Shown here one piece after another: positions 18,140 to 27,171 of a DNA stretch of 64,000 nt (its first letter is position 1; the number at the start of each line of letters is the position of its first letter). The notes beneath the pieces are model-generated. The model made no database searches and was not told the DNA's origin. It saw only the letters and a program-made list of their open reading frames with translations. The stretch spans positions 1,034,001-1,098,000 of the forward strand of contig NZ_JAMZEK010000001.1 of NCBI RefSeq assembly GCF_024158035.1, given 5' to 3'. Source of the DNA: Dyella lutea (GTDB lineage: Bacteria; Pseudomonadota; Gammaproteobacteria; Xanthomonadales; Rhodanobacteraceae). The translations under genes and the position numbers were made by a program.

Positions 18140-19698
18140 ACGACCGCCGTACTACCCTGCGCAACACCGCATTCTCGTCGATCGGCATCTACGCCGAGTA
18201 TTTCCTCGGCATGGTCGCGTCGATCGTGATCGCCCGGCACCTGGGGCCGGGTCACTACGGCGTTTACAGCATGTTCATCTGGTTCGCCGCGATCGGTATC
18301 GTGGTGACCAACTCGGGGATCACCACCGGGGTGATCAAGTTCATCGCCGAGTTTCGCGGCAACGGCAACGAGGCGATGATCCGGCCGCTGCTCACCTACA
18401 TGCGGAGGGTGCAGGCCTGGCACATGGTGCTGGTGGTCGGCCTGGCCGGAGCGGGCCTCGCGCTGGCGGGGCATCGCTGGGCGAATACGCCGAACCTGGT
18501 CGAGTTCCTGCTGCTCGCTGCCGCAGTGGCGATGCGCGCGCCGTACATGTTCAACATCGCCGTGACGAGAGGCTTCGAGGCCTTCGACGCCACGGCGCGG
18601 GTGTCCATGGTTGCCGCGCCGCTGAACCTGGCTCTGGTGGTCGGCGCGGTGCTGCTGAAGGCGCCGATGTTCTGGTTCCTGGTGGTGTACACCACCTCCA
18701 GTGCGATCTTCCTCGGCATCTCCTGGTGGCAGGCGCGGCGGCTGGTGGCCAGGGTACCGCCGGCCGTGCCGATGGCCAATGAGCTGAGCCAGCGCATCCG
18801 CCGCCATCTGCGCATCGTCTCGGTCACCATCGTGGTGAGCTTCCTGATCACCAGCGACGTGGAGATCGTCTTCCTCAATACCTTCGCCAGCTCGGCCGAG
18901 GCCGGCTACTTCAAGGTGGCCTACCAACTGGCGACCGGCATGATGCTGCTGGTTCCCGGGGTGTTCGCCGCGGTGCTGCTGCCGATGATGTCCAAGGCGC
19001 TCAGCCGCGGGCGCGACCAGGCGGCGCAAAAGTTCGTGGCGGTGACGACATACCTGGTGATGCTGTCCGCTCCGGTGGTGATCTTCGGCGTGTGCTTCGC
19101 CTCGCCGATCATCGACCTGCTCTACGGCAGCCGCTACGGCGCCGCCGCACCGGTGTTCGCCGTGGCGATCCTGGCCAGTGCGATCGGCACCGCCAACCAG
19201 GGGGCGACGAGCCTGCTGGTGAGTGCGGACCGGCAGCATACGATTCTCGTCATGGTGGTGGCGTTCGGCGCAATCAAACTCACCCTGGACGCCCTTTTGA
19301 TCCGCCAGTTCGCACTCCAGGGCGCCATGGTGGCGATCCTGACCGAAGCGGTGTCCAGTTCCACCGCCTACGTGCTGATCGGTATACGGGTGAGCGGTGC
19401 GCGGCTGGACGGTCGGCGCCTGGCCGCAGTGGCGCTGGCTGCGGCCGGTGCCGCATTGCTCGCGCTGCCGGTGCTGCTGCTGCGGATGCCCGTCTTGCTG
19501 ACCGTGCTGCTGGGAGGAGTCGTCGTGCTCGGAAGTTATGGGGTGCTCACCCTGTGGTTGCCGTGCTGGAGTCGCGGCGACATCGCGCAGCTGCAGGAAT
19601 TGCACGCGCGCTTCGCGCGCAACTGGCCGCGGCCCCTGCACCGGTTGTTGCTTCGTGCCGGCGAGCGCGCCAGCGCGCGGGCGGAGCGGACGGCATGA
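18136..19698 (+). CDS. Wzx-type polysaccharide flippase (MOP superfamily)
   Basis: 520 residues with twelve to fourteen hydrophobic helices spread over the whole length and the N-terminal pattern of polysaccharide flippases (A-x-H-L-G-P-x-x-Y-G-V-Y-S near residue 35). It would move undecaprenyl-linked repeat units across the inner membrane to the ligase/polymerase encoded just upstream. The C-terminal 45 residues are charged and cytoplasmic, ending in an Arg/Ala-rich tail. The ATGA junctions on both sides argue for fixed stoichiometry with the ligase and the CapK-like enzyme. Confidence 0.85.
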   Translation: MNDRRTTLRNTAFSSIGIYAEYFLGMVASIVIARHLGPGHYGVYSMFIWFAAIGIVVTNSGITTGVIKFIAEFRGNGNEAMIRPLLTYMRRVQAWHMVLVVGLAGAGLALAGHRWANTPNLVEFLLLAAAVAMRAPYMFNIAVTRGFEAFDATARVSMVAAPLNLALVVGAVLLKAPMFWFLVVYTTSSAIFLGISWWQARRLVARVPPAVPMANELSQRIRRHLRIVSVTIVVSFLITSDVEIVFLNTFASSAEAGYFKVAYQLATGMMLLVPGVFAAVLLPMMSKALSRGRDQAAQKFVAVTTYLVMLSAPVVIFGVCFASPIIDLLYGSRYGAAAPVFAVAILASAIGTANQGATSLLVSADRQHTILVMVVAFGAIKLTLDALLIRQFALQGAMVAILTEAVSSSTAYVLIGIRVSGARLDGRRLAAVALAAAGAALLALPVLLLRMPVLLTVLLGGVVVLGSYGVLTLWLPCWSRGDIAQLQELHARFARNWPRPLHRLLLRAGERASARAERTA

Positions 19699-21083
19699 GC
19701 GCACCGGTGCTCGCCCGGATCTACGAGGCGGCCTTCCGCCACGTACTGTTTCCGGCCTACGAGAGCGGCCTGCGACGCCGCCATACGCTGCGCTGGCTTG
19801 CCGCGTACGAGCGCGACCAGTGGTTGTCGGCCGACGAGGTACAGGCGCTGCAGTGGCAGCGGCTGAAGGCCTTGCTGGATCACTGCTACCGTGAGGTGCC
19901 GTTCTACCGCGAGCGCTTCCGGTCGGTCGGCGCGACGCCGGACGACATCCGCAACCGGGCCGACTACGCGCGGCTGCCGCGGCTCACCAAGGCCGACATC
20001 CGCGCGCATTTCGCCGAGCTGCAGGCGCCCTCGCTGGCCGGGCAGATGGTCTACAAGGCCACCGGCGGCTCCACCGGCGAGCCGCTGCGCTTCGGCTGCG
20101 ACCGCGGCAGCAACGACCGGCGGACCGCGGTGATGTGGCGCGGCTACGGCTGGGCCGGCGCGCGCATGGGCCGGCGCACGCTGTACCTGTGGGGCGGCAC
20201 GGTGGGGCAGCCCAGCCGTGCCAGGTTGTTGAAGGACCGCCTCTACAACGCCGCCTTCGCCCGTCGCATGCTCGACAGCTTCGGCATGAGCGAGGCGACC
20301 ATGGCCGAATACGCCGCGGCGATCGACCGCTATCGGCCGGAGATCATCGTCTCCTACGTCGGGCCGCTGGTGCGGCTGGCCGAGTGGATGCTCGCCACCG
20401 GGCGTCGCGTGCATGCGCCGGTCGCGATCCTCGGCGCGGCCGAGGCGCTGCACGAGTTCCAGCGCGAGCTGCTGGAGCGCGCGTTCGGCTGCCCGGCCTT
20501 CAACACCTACGGCTGCCGAGAATTCATGCTGATCGCCGCCGAGTGCGAGCATCGGCAGGGACTGCACGTGAACGCCGACCACCTGCTGGTGGAGCTGGAG
20601 CCGATGCCCGGCGGGCAAGGTCCGGCCGAGGTGTTGGTGACCGACCTGTTCAACTACGGCATGCCGTTCCTGCGCTATGCCAATGGCGACGCAGCCACGC
20701 CGTCCGACCGCACCTGCGCCTGCGGGCGCGGCCTGCCGCTGGTGGAGCGCGTCGACGGCCGGGTGCTCGATGCGATCCGCACGCCGGCCGGCCACGTGCT
20801 GCCGGGCGAGTTTTTTCCGCACATGCTCAAGGACGTGCCTGGGGTGGAGCGCTTCCAGCTGGTGCAGCGCCGGCTGGACCGGCTGGATCTGTCGATCGTG
20901 CGCACTGATGGCTTCGACGACGCCTCGCTGGCCTACATCCGCCGCGAGGTCGGCAAGAAGCTCGGCGACAGCGTGGCGCTGGACGTGAACTTTGTCGACG
21001 ACATCCCGCTCACTCCCAGCGGCAAGCTGCGGGTGACCGTGTCCGAGCTGCCACCGGATGCACGAGCGATGAGGGCGCCATGA
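19695..21083 (+). CDS. CapK / phenylacetate-CoA-ligase-like adenylate-forming enzyme
   Basis: 462 residues of the ANL superfamily, PaaK/CapK branch. The phosphate-binding loop Y-K-A-T-G-G-S-T-G-E-P lies near residue 120, the adenine-binding Y-G-C-R-E near 275, the G-D motif in Y-A-N-G-D near 330 and the C-terminal catalytic lysine in T-P-S-G-K-L near 445. All key elements are present, so the enzyme should be active. CapK homologues are common in exopolysaccharide loci; their substrates are mostly unknown carboxylic acids. Here it could activate an acyl or amino-acyl group for attachment to the glycan, or act together with the megasynthase that lacks a release domain. Substrate cannot be read from the sequence. 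Confidence 0.8.
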   Translation: MSAPVLARIYEAAFRHVLFPAYESGLRRRHTLRWLAAYERDQWLSADEVQALQWQRLKALLDHCYREVPFYRERFRSVGATPDDIRNRADYARLPRLTKADIRAHFAELQAPSLAGQMVYKATGGSTGEPLRFGCDRGSNDRRTAVMWRGYGWAGARMGRRTLYLWGGTVGQPSRARLLKDRLYNAAFARRMLDSFGMSEATMAEYAAAIDRYRPEIIVSYVGPLVRLAEWMLATGRRVHAPVAILGAAEALHEFQRELLERAFGCPAFNTYGCREFMLIAAECEHRQGLHVNADHLLVELEPMPGGQGPAEVLVTDLFNYGMPFLRYANGDAATPSDRTCACGRGLPLVERVDGRVLDAIRTPAGHVLPGEFFPHMLKDVPGVERFQLVQRRLDRLDLSIVRTDGFDDASLAYIRREVGKKLGDSVALDVNFVDDIPLTPSGKLRVTVSELPPDARAMRAP

Positions 21084-22198
21084 ACGTCACCCACGTGGTG
21101 GAGAACCTCAATCGCGGCGGGCTCGAGCGGATGGTGCTCGACCTGGTCGGGCTGCAGCGGCGTCAGGGCCTGAAGCCCCAGGTCGTGTGCGTATTCGAGG
21201 CCGGCTCGCTGGCCGGGGAACTCGATGCCCTCGGTGTGCCGCTGCGGGTCTGCGGCAAACGCAGGGGGCCGGACCTGCGCGCGCTGCACCGGCTGCGCCG
21301 TGCCGTGCGCGACCATCGCACCGAGGTGTTGCATACCCACAATGCTGCCGCGCATTACCAGGCGGTGCTGGCGACGTTTGGCCTGCCGGATCGCCGCCGA
21401 GTGATCAACACCCGGCACGGCATGGGGGCCGGCCCGAGCGCGTCGCGGCGCGATGCCCTGTATCGCGCCGCGATGGGGCGCACCGATGCGGTGGTGACCG
21501 TGTGCGATGCCGCCCGTCGCGACGCCGTGGCGCGCGGGCTGGTACCCGAGTCGCGCACGGTGGTGATTCCCAACGGCATCCGGGTCGAGCGCTTTGCCGC
21601 GGCCGGCGAAGCCGCCCGCATGGTCTTGAGGCAGGCCTTGGGCCTGGCGCCGACGACCCGCCTGATCGGTACGGTCGGCCGGCTGAACTGGGCCAAGGAC
21701 CAGGACAGCCTGATCCGCGCCTTCGCCCGTGTGCACGCGACCCGACCCGATACGGCCCTGGTGCTGGTCGGCCAGGGCGAACTGCGTGGCGACCTGGAAG
21801 ATCGCGCCCGGCTGGAGGGGGTGGCATCGGCGGTGCACTTCCTCGGCGACCGCAATGACGTGGTGCAACTGCTGCAGGGCTTCGATCTGTTCGCGCTGTC
21901 TTCGGTCAGCGAGGGCTACTCGATGGCATTGCTTGAGGCGGCGGCCAGCGCCCTGCCGATCGTTGCGACCGATGTGGGCGGCAATGCCGAGATCGTCCAC
22001 CACGGGCAGACCGGCATGCTGGTGCCGGCCGGTGTGCCGGAATCGCTGGCCCTGACGCTGGGCACACTGCTGGATACGCCGGACCTGGCGAGCGCACTGG
22101 GCGACGCCGCGCGCGCCTGGGTGCTCGAGCATGGCTCGCTGGAGGCGATGGCATCCGGCTATGCCCGCCTGTATGCCGGGGAGGGCGTGACGGCATGA
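21080..22198 (+). CDS. Glycosyltransferase, family 4
   Basis: 372 residues with a two-Rossmann GT-B layout. The N-terminal acceptor domain begins H-V-V-E-N-L-N-R-G-G-L-E, typical of GT4 enzymes of exosortase-type loci. The C-terminal donor domain has G-T-V-G-R-L near 195 and the retaining EX7E signature in E-G-Y-S-M-A-L-L-E-A near 280. It is a soluble or peripheral enzyme adding one sugar of the repeat unit. ATGA overlaps join it to the CapK-like gene and the next glycosyltransferase. Confidence 0.87.
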   Translation: MNVTHVVENLNRGGLERMVLDLVGLQRRQGLKPQVVCVFEAGSLAGELDALGVPLRVCGKRRGPDLRALHRLRRAVRDHRTEVLHTHNAAAHYQAVLATFGLPDRRRVINTRHGMGAGPSASRRDALYRAAMGRTDAVVTVCDAARRDAVARGLVPESRTVVIPNGIRVERFAAAGEAARMVLRQALGLAPTTRLIGTVGRLNWAKDQDSLIRAFARVHATRPDTALVLVGQGELRGDLEDRARLEGVASAVHFLGDRNDVVQLLQGFDLFALSSVSEGYSMALLEAAASALPIVATDVGGNAEIVHHGQTGMLVPAGVPESLALTLGTLLDTPDLASALGDAARAWVLEHGSLEAMASGYARLYAGEGVTA

Positions 22199-23379
22199 GC
22201 CTGCGCATCCTCGTCCTCACCAATCTGTTTCCGACCCGCTGGGATCCCCATCGCGGCGCGTTCAACCGCCAGCAGTTCGAGCGCCTGGGGCAGCGCCACG
22301 AGGTGGAGGTGATCACCGCCGTGCCGCTGCCCGAACGGTTGCGCGGGCGCAGCGCCGGGCAAGCTCCGGCAGTAGCCGGGTTGCACCTGCGTACCTTCGT
22401 GTTCGTCTACCTGCCGCGCGTCGGCCGCTCGCTGCACGCGTTCTTCTGGGCCGTATCGTTGTTGGCGCAGCAGGGATGGCATCTGCTGCGCGGACACTAC
22501 GACTGCGTACTGGCCAGTTGGGCCTATCCCGATGCCGCCGCCGCCGGCTGGCTAGCGCGGCGCATGGGCTGGCCCTACGTGGTCAAGGTGCACGGAAGCG
22601 ACCTCAACGTGCAGGCAGAGGACCCGGCCCGGCGACCGCAGATCCGCAAGGCGCTGGTGGGCGCGCGCGCCGTGGTGGCGGTGAGCCGGGCCCTGGCCGA
22701 CAAGGCGGTGGCGCTAGGGGTCGAGCCGGCGCGGGTCCACGTGGTCTACAACGGCGTCGATCATGCGCGCTTCTCGCCCGGCTCGCGGCCGGAGGCGCGC
22801 CATCGTCTCGATCTGCCCGGCGACGTGCCGGTGCTGCTCTACGTCGGCAACCTCAAGGCAAGCAAGGGCTGCATGGACCTGCTCGAGGCCTTTGCGCCGG
22901 TCGCACAGGCGCGACCAGGCGCCCGGCTCGTGTTCGTCGGTGCCGGCGAGTGCCGTGACGCGCTGCGCGCGCGTGCCGATGAACTCGGACTTGGCGGTGC
23001 TGTCCGTCTGGTCGGGGCGACACCGCATGCCGATCTGCCGGACTGGTTCCGCGCCGCGACCCTGCTTTGCCTGCCCAGCCACAACGAGGGGGTGCCCAAC
23101 GTGGTGCTGGAGGCGATGGCTTGCGGCATTCCCGTGGTGGCCACGCGCGTGGGCGGGATTCCCGAAGTGGTTCCGGGCGAGGGCGGATTGCTGGTCCCGG
23201 TGCGCGATCGCCATGCCCTTGCCGAAGCGCTGGTCCAAGCCACTGCCCTTCCATGGGACACTGGACGCATCCTGGAACACGCCAGGCAGTTCAGTTGGGA
23301 ACGGAATCTGCAATCGCTGTCGGACATTCTCGAGGCTGCGGCAGCCGACTCCCCTCTCCCCACTTCGCTCCCGACATGA
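22195..23379 (+). CDS. Glycosyltransferase, family 4
   Basis: 394 residues, GT-B fold. N-terminal L-F-P-T-R-W-D-P-H-R-G-A-F motif, K-V-H-G-S-D near residue 130, donor-domain Y-V-G-N-L near 220 and EX7E in N-E-G-V-P-N-V-V-L-E-A near 300 followed by G-I-P-V-V-A-T-R-V-G-G-I-P-E. This is the WcaL/EpsD-like branch of GT4 that builds exopolysaccharide repeat units. It overlaps upstream and downstream genes by ATGA. Confidence 0.87.
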   Translation: MSLRILVLTNLFPTRWDPHRGAFNRQQFERLGQRHEVEVITAVPLPERLRGRSAGQAPAVAGLHLRTFVFVYLPRVGRSLHAFFWAVSLLAQQGWHLLRGHYDCVLASWAYPDAAAAGWLARRMGWPYVVKVHGSDLNVQAEDPARRPQIRKALVGARAVVAVSRALADKAVALGVEPARVHVVYNGVDHARFSPGSRPEARHRLDLPGDVPVLLYVGNLKASKGCMDLLEAFAPVAQARPGARLVFVGAGECRDALRARADELGLGGAVRLVGATPHADLPDWFRAATLLCLPSHNEGVPNVVLEAMACGIPVVATRVGGIPEVVPGEGGLLVPVRDRHALAEALVQATALPWDTGRILEHARQFSWERNLQSLSDILEAAAADSPLPTSLPT

Positions 23380-24023
23380 ACATCCGGCCCAAGAAACACC
23401 AGATTCTCGGTCTGCTGCCGCGCTCGATCGTGCAGACGCACGGCGACCGCGCCGGCACCGGCCGCTTCCTCAGCTTCGACGATGGTCCGCATCCCGAGCA
23501 CACCCCGCGCCTGCTCGATCTGCTCGCGGCACATGGCCTGCGGGCGAGCTTTTTCGTGGTGGGCCGCCACGCCGAACAGTATCCGTCGATCGTCGAGCGG
23601 ATCGTCCGGGACGGGCACCTGTTGGGCAACCACTCCTACAGCCATACCCGTTTCGCACACATGAGCACCGCGGACCAGGTCGCGGACCTGGAACGGGCCG
23701 ACCGGCTGCTTGCGGCCTTCGACGGACGCGCGCGGCACCGGATCCGCACGCCGCAGGGGCATGTGACGCTGCCCCTGTTACTGCATTTCGCGCGCAGCGG
23801 CCGCAGCCTGGCCTACTGGTGCTACGACAGCATGGACTACCACGACGACGATGCCGCGGTCGTCAGGAGGCGCCTGCAGACACAGCCTCCGAACGCCGGC
23901 GACATCGTGCTGATGCACGATGACGGGGATTCCGGCGTGCATGCCCTGGCCGAGCTGTTGCCGGCGTGGTGCCGGGACGGATGGACCTTCCACGCCCTCG
24001 AACAGGACGCCGCATGCGAGTGA
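23376..24023 (+). CDS. Polysaccharide deacetylase (NodB fold), short form
   Basis: 215 residues, almost exactly one NodB domain. Motif 1 is L-S-F-D-D-G-P-H-P near residue 32, motif 2 is G-N-H-S-Y-S-H near 87, motif 3 is R-T-P-Q-G-H near 125 and motif 5 contains the late His in L-M-H-D-D-G near 190. All metal and catalytic residues are present. No signal peptide, so probably cytoplasmic or membrane-associated, acting on a lipid-linked precursor. It is the second deacetylase of the operon, suggesting that two positions of the glycan are deacetylated. Start overlaps the previous stop (ATGA); its end overlaps the next gene by ten bases. Confidence 0.85.
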   Translation: MNIRPKKHQILGLLPRSIVQTHGDRAGTGRFLSFDDGPHPEHTPRLLDLLAAHGLRASFFVVGRHAEQYPSIVERIVRDGHLLGNHSYSHTRFAHMSTADQVADLERADRLLAAFDGRARHRIRTPQGHVTLPLLLHFARSGRSLAYWCYDSMDYHDDDAAVVRRRLQTQPPNAGDIVLMHDDGDSGVHALAELLPAWCRDGWTFHALEQDAACE

Positions 24024-25186
24024 TCTATCACCACCGCACCCGCGGTCGCGACGTCGAAGGCGTGCACATCCGCGGCATCGTCGGCGCACTGCGCGGGCTG
24101 GGGCACCAGGTCACCATCGTCTCGTTCCCCGGCGCTGATCCGGAACAGGCGCCGTCGGCAGGCGGCGGCGCTCCGCGGCGCAAGGGGTGGTTGGCCACGC
24201 TGGTCACGCGGCTGCCCGGCGTGGTGTTCGAGCTGGCCGAGCTGGCCTACAACGCGGTCACCCTGGTGCGGATGGGGCGCGTGCTGAAGCGCGCACGGCC
24301 GGACATGGTCTACGAGCGCTACTCGCTGTTCCTGTTCGCCACGGTGTGGCTGGCCCGCCGGCGTGGCGTGCCGATCGTGCTGGAAATCAACGATTCGGCG
24401 CTGGTCGAACGCGTGCGTCCCCTCTACATGAAGGGATTGGCGCGACGGATCGAGCGCTGGTGCATGCGCCATTGCACCGGGCTGGTATTCATCTCCAGCT
24501 ACTTCCGCGATCAGGCACAGGCTGCCTACGGCGACATCGCCCCCAGCGTGATTTCGCCGAATGCGGCCGACCTGGCGCATTTCGATCCGGCGCGTTTCGA
24601 CCGCGAGGCACTGCGCCGCGAGCGCGGGCTGGAGGGAAGGGTGGTGTGCGGCTTCATCGGTTCGTTCGCCCGCTGGCACGGGGTGGACGGCTTCGTGCGC
24701 GCGATCGCCCCGCAACTGGTGCGGGCGCCGGAGCTGACCCTGCTGCTGGTTGGCGATGGCGTCACCCTGCCGGAGGTGCGCGATCTGGTCGACCGTGAGC
24801 GGCTCGGCCTGCAGGTGCGTCTGCCGGGCCGTGTGCCGCACCCGGACATTGCCAGCTGGGTGGCCTGCATGGACTACGCCGTGCTGCCCGACTCCAACGA
24901 ATATGGCTCGCCGATGAAGCTCTTCGAGTTCATGGCGATGGGCGTGGCGGTGGTCGCGCCGGACTACGCGCCGGTGGCCGAGGTGACCGAGGATGGCTGC
25001 ACCGGTTGGCTGTTCCCGCGGCGCGATACGCTGGCGTGCATTGAGCGCCTACTGGCACTGGCACCACGCGACGAGGAGCGTCGGCGCGTCGGTGCCGCGG
25101 CGCGCGACTACATCGCGCGCGAGCGGCAGTGGCGCAACAACGCCGAGCAGCTGCTGGCGCTGGCATTCGGGGGGAAGGGCGGATGA
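24014..25186 (+). CDS. Glycosyltransferase, family 4
   Basis: 390 residues. Begins M-R-V-I-Y-H-H-R-T-R-G-R-D-V-E-G, the acceptor-side signature of a GT4 group often seen in exosortase-type loci. The donor domain has G-F-I-G-S-F-x-x-W-H-G near residue 215 and an EX7E-like element in S-P-M-K-L-F-E-F-M-A near 300. Third GT4 of the operon; with the membrane GT2 the operon encodes at least four glycosyltransferases, compatible with a repeat unit of four or five sugars if one more enzyme primes the lipid carrier. No priming transferase is seen in the window. Confidence 0.86.
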   Translation: MRVIYHHRTRGRDVEGVHIRGIVGALRGLGHQVTIVSFPGADPEQAPSAGGGAPRRKGWLATLVTRLPGVVFELAELAYNAVTLVRMGRVLKRARPDMVYERYSLFLFATVWLARRRGVPIVLEINDSALVERVRPLYMKGLARRIERWCMRHCTGLVFISSYFRDQAQAAYGDIAPSVISPNAADLAHFDPARFDREALRRERGLEGRVVCGFIGSFARWHGVDGFVRAIAPQLVRAPELTLLLVGDGVTLPEVRDLVDRERLGLQVRLPGRVPHPDIASWVACMDYAVLPDSNEYGSPMKLFEFMAMGVAVVAPDYAPVAEVTEDGCTGWLFPRRDTLACIERLLALAPRDEERRRVGAAARDYIARERQWRNNAEQLLALAFGGKGG

Positions 25187-26343
25187 CGGTCGTGGCTATC
25201 GGCGTACTGGCGGTTCTGGTCGGCGGGTTGCTCGCCTTGGCGAAGTTGCTGCGCGGGCGCAACATGCACATCTGGCTGGGCGACTACCTGCGCCGCCGCG
25301 TGCCCAAGGTCGATGGGCCGGTGCACGTGATGTTCTGTTTCGTCGATCACTACGAACCGGCCTGGGGTAAGGTCGATCTCGCCACCCAGCGCGCCCGCGT
25401 CGACCGCTGGTGCACCGACTACCGCGCGATGGCCTCCAAACACCGCGATGCCGACGGTCGCCATCCGCAGCACAGTTTCTTCTACCCGGAAGAGGAATAC
25501 CTGCCCGAGCACCTGGACAAGCTGGCCGCGCTCTGCGCCGACGGCTTCGGCGAGATCGAGATCCACCTGCATCACGACAACGACACGCAGGAGAACTTCC
25601 GCCAGACCATCGCCGGCTTCTGCCGCACCCTGCGCGAGCGTCACGGCGCACTCAGTCGCGATCCGGCCACCGGTGAGCTCACCTTCGGCTTCATCCACGG
25701 CAACTGGAGCCTGGACAACTCGCGCGCCGACGGCCGCTGGTGCGGCCTCAACAACGAGCTGATCCTGCTGCGCGAACTGGGCTGCTACGCCGACTTCACC
25801 CTGCCGTCGGCGCCCAGCGACACGCAGACGCGCCTGAGCAATGCGATCTACTACGCGACCGACGATCCGCAGCGTCCCAAGTCGCACGACACCGGCGTGC
25901 CGGTGCGCGTGGGCGGCAAGCCCAGCGGCGACCTGATGATCGTGCAGGGGCCGCTGGGACTGAACTGGGCCGAGCGGCGCAAGGGCATCGTGCCGCGCAT
26001 CGAGAACGCCGACGTGCGCCGTGCCTGCCCGCCGACCCGTGCCCGCGTCGACCTGTGGGTGCGTACCGGCATCCACGTCGAGGGTCGGCCGGAGTGGGTG
26101 TTCATCAAGGTGCACACGCACGGCACCCAGGAGCGCGACATGGACACCCTGCTGGGCCAGGCCATGCATGACATGCACAGCTATCTCGAGAACGCCTACA
26201 ACGACGGCAAGCGGCACGTATTGCACTACGTGACCGCGCGCGAGGCCTACAACATCATCAAGGCGGCGGAGGCCGGCAAGTCAGGCGACCCGAACGACTG
26301 GCGCGACTTCATGCTGCCGCCGCCACCGCATCGCACCGCGTGA
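25183..26343 (+). CDS. Membrane-anchored polysaccharide-deacetylase-like protein of unknown function
   Basis: 386 residues. One N-terminal membrane helix (about 4-22) and then a hydrophilic domain with scattered features of the glycoside hydrolase/deacetylase barrel: C-F-V-D-H-Y-E-P near residue 53, H-L-H-H-D-N-D near 128, F-I-H-G-N-W-S-L-D-N near 170 and K-V-H-T-H-G near 310. The many His/Asp pairs suggest a metal site, but the canonical TFDDG is absent, so a standard NodB assignment is not safe. It closes the plus-strand operon by ATGA overlap and faces the minus-strand operon only twelve bases away. Likely a periplasmic-face or cytoplasmic-face glycan-modifying enzyme; identity is open. 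Confidence 0.65.
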   Translation: MTVVAIGVLAVLVGGLLALAKLLRGRNMHIWLGDYLRRRVPKVDGPVHVMFCFVDHYEPAWGKVDLATQRARVDRWCTDYRAMASKHRDADGRHPQHSFFYPEEEYLPEHLDKLAALCADGFGEIEIHLHHDNDTQENFRQTIAGFCRTLRERHGALSRDPATGELTFGFIHGNWSLDNSRADGRWCGLNNELILLRELGCYADFTLPSAPSDTQTRLSNAIYYATDDPQRPKSHDTGVPVRVGGKPSGDLMIVQGPLGLNWAERRKGIVPRIENADVRRACPPTRARVDLWVRTGIHVEGRPEWVFIKVHTHGTQERDMDTLLGQAMHDMHSYLENAYNDGKRHVLHYVTAREAYNIIKAAEAGKSGDPNDWRDFMLPPPPHRTA

Positions 26344-26355
26344 ACAACCACGGGG

Positions 26356-27171
26356 TCAGAACGACTGCTGCATCCAGTCGGCGATACACTCGCGCAGCCG
26401 TGCACGGTCGCCTGCCAGGATGAAGGTGTGGTCGGCTTCCGGGAATGTCCGCACCTGCACGTTCGGATCGGCGGCAAGCGAGCCGAAACACTCGCCGAAC
26501 TGCCGCGGGTGGTTGAAGTAGCCCAGGGCGCCGCCGCTGTAGATGAAGCAGAGCTTCCGCCCCTGCCGCACCATGTCGGTCAGTTCCGAGACCACCTGCT
26601 GCCTGGACGGCCATTCCACGGCGAAGCCTGCCAGGTCCACATCGTCGTGCCGGCCGATGCGTCGCAGCCGCCGCCAGGCCGCCCGGGCCACCCGGACGGG
26701 GTGGAGCAGTCGCGGCAGGTAGTGCCGCAGGTAGAAGCCGCGCGTCGGATACGCATAGCCATCCATGAACACAGCGCCGACCACGCGCTGGTCGATGCTT
26801 GCCACGTGGTGGGCGTTCTGCGCCCCGGAGCACAGGCCCATCAACACGAAGCGCGAGCAGCCGGCATGCTGCTGCAGCAACGCCATGGCGTCCTGCACAT
26901 CGGCCAGCACATGGTCTTCGCGCGAGCCGGCGTCGGCGGTGCCGGCGCTGTCGCCGATGGTGGAAAGGTCGAACCGGATCGACGCGTATCCCTGACCGGC
27001 AAGCATGCGCGCCAGCTCCACCGTCATCCGGAAGGGGCCGATACGATGCACCAGTCCCGCGTTGAGCAGGATGACTCCCGGACGGGGCGCGGCATCGTCG
27101 TGGGACCCCGGTGTGGAGAGCACCCCGACCAGATGATCGTGTCGGCCGAAGCGGCAGGCCACCTCCGTCAT
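26356..27171 (-). CDS. Alpha/beta hydrolase, exosortase-A-locus hydrolase 1 type
   Basis: 271 residues. The start is taken at the ATG overlapping the stop of the upstream hydrolase gene (ATGA), although the frame stays open further upstream. It has the alpha/beta-hydrolase core with L-L-N-A-G near residue 37, R-F-D-L-S near 68 and a late E-A-D-H-T-F histidine near 250. The nucleophile elbow reads G-L-C114-S-G, putting cysteine where serine is usual, as in dienelactone-hydrolase-like enzymes. The family accompanies exosortase-A exopolysaccharide loci (TIGR03100-like) with unknown substrate. It is the last gene of the minus-strand operon, and no terminator is seen in the 12-base gap to the convergent operon. 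Confidence 0.75.
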   Translation of the reverse strand: MTEVACRFGRHDHLVGVLSTPGSHDDAAPRPGVILLNAGLVHRIGPFRMTVELARMLAGQGYASIRFDLSTIGDSAGTADAGSREDHVLADVQDAMALLQQHAGCSRFVLMGLCSGAQNAHHVASIDQRVVGAVFMDGYAYPTRGFYLRHYLPRLLHPVRVARAAWRRLRRIGRHDDVDLAGFAVEWPSRQQVVSELTDMVRQGRKLCFIYSGGALGYFNHPRQFGECFGSLAADPNVQVRTFPEADHTFILAGDRARLRECIADWMQQSF

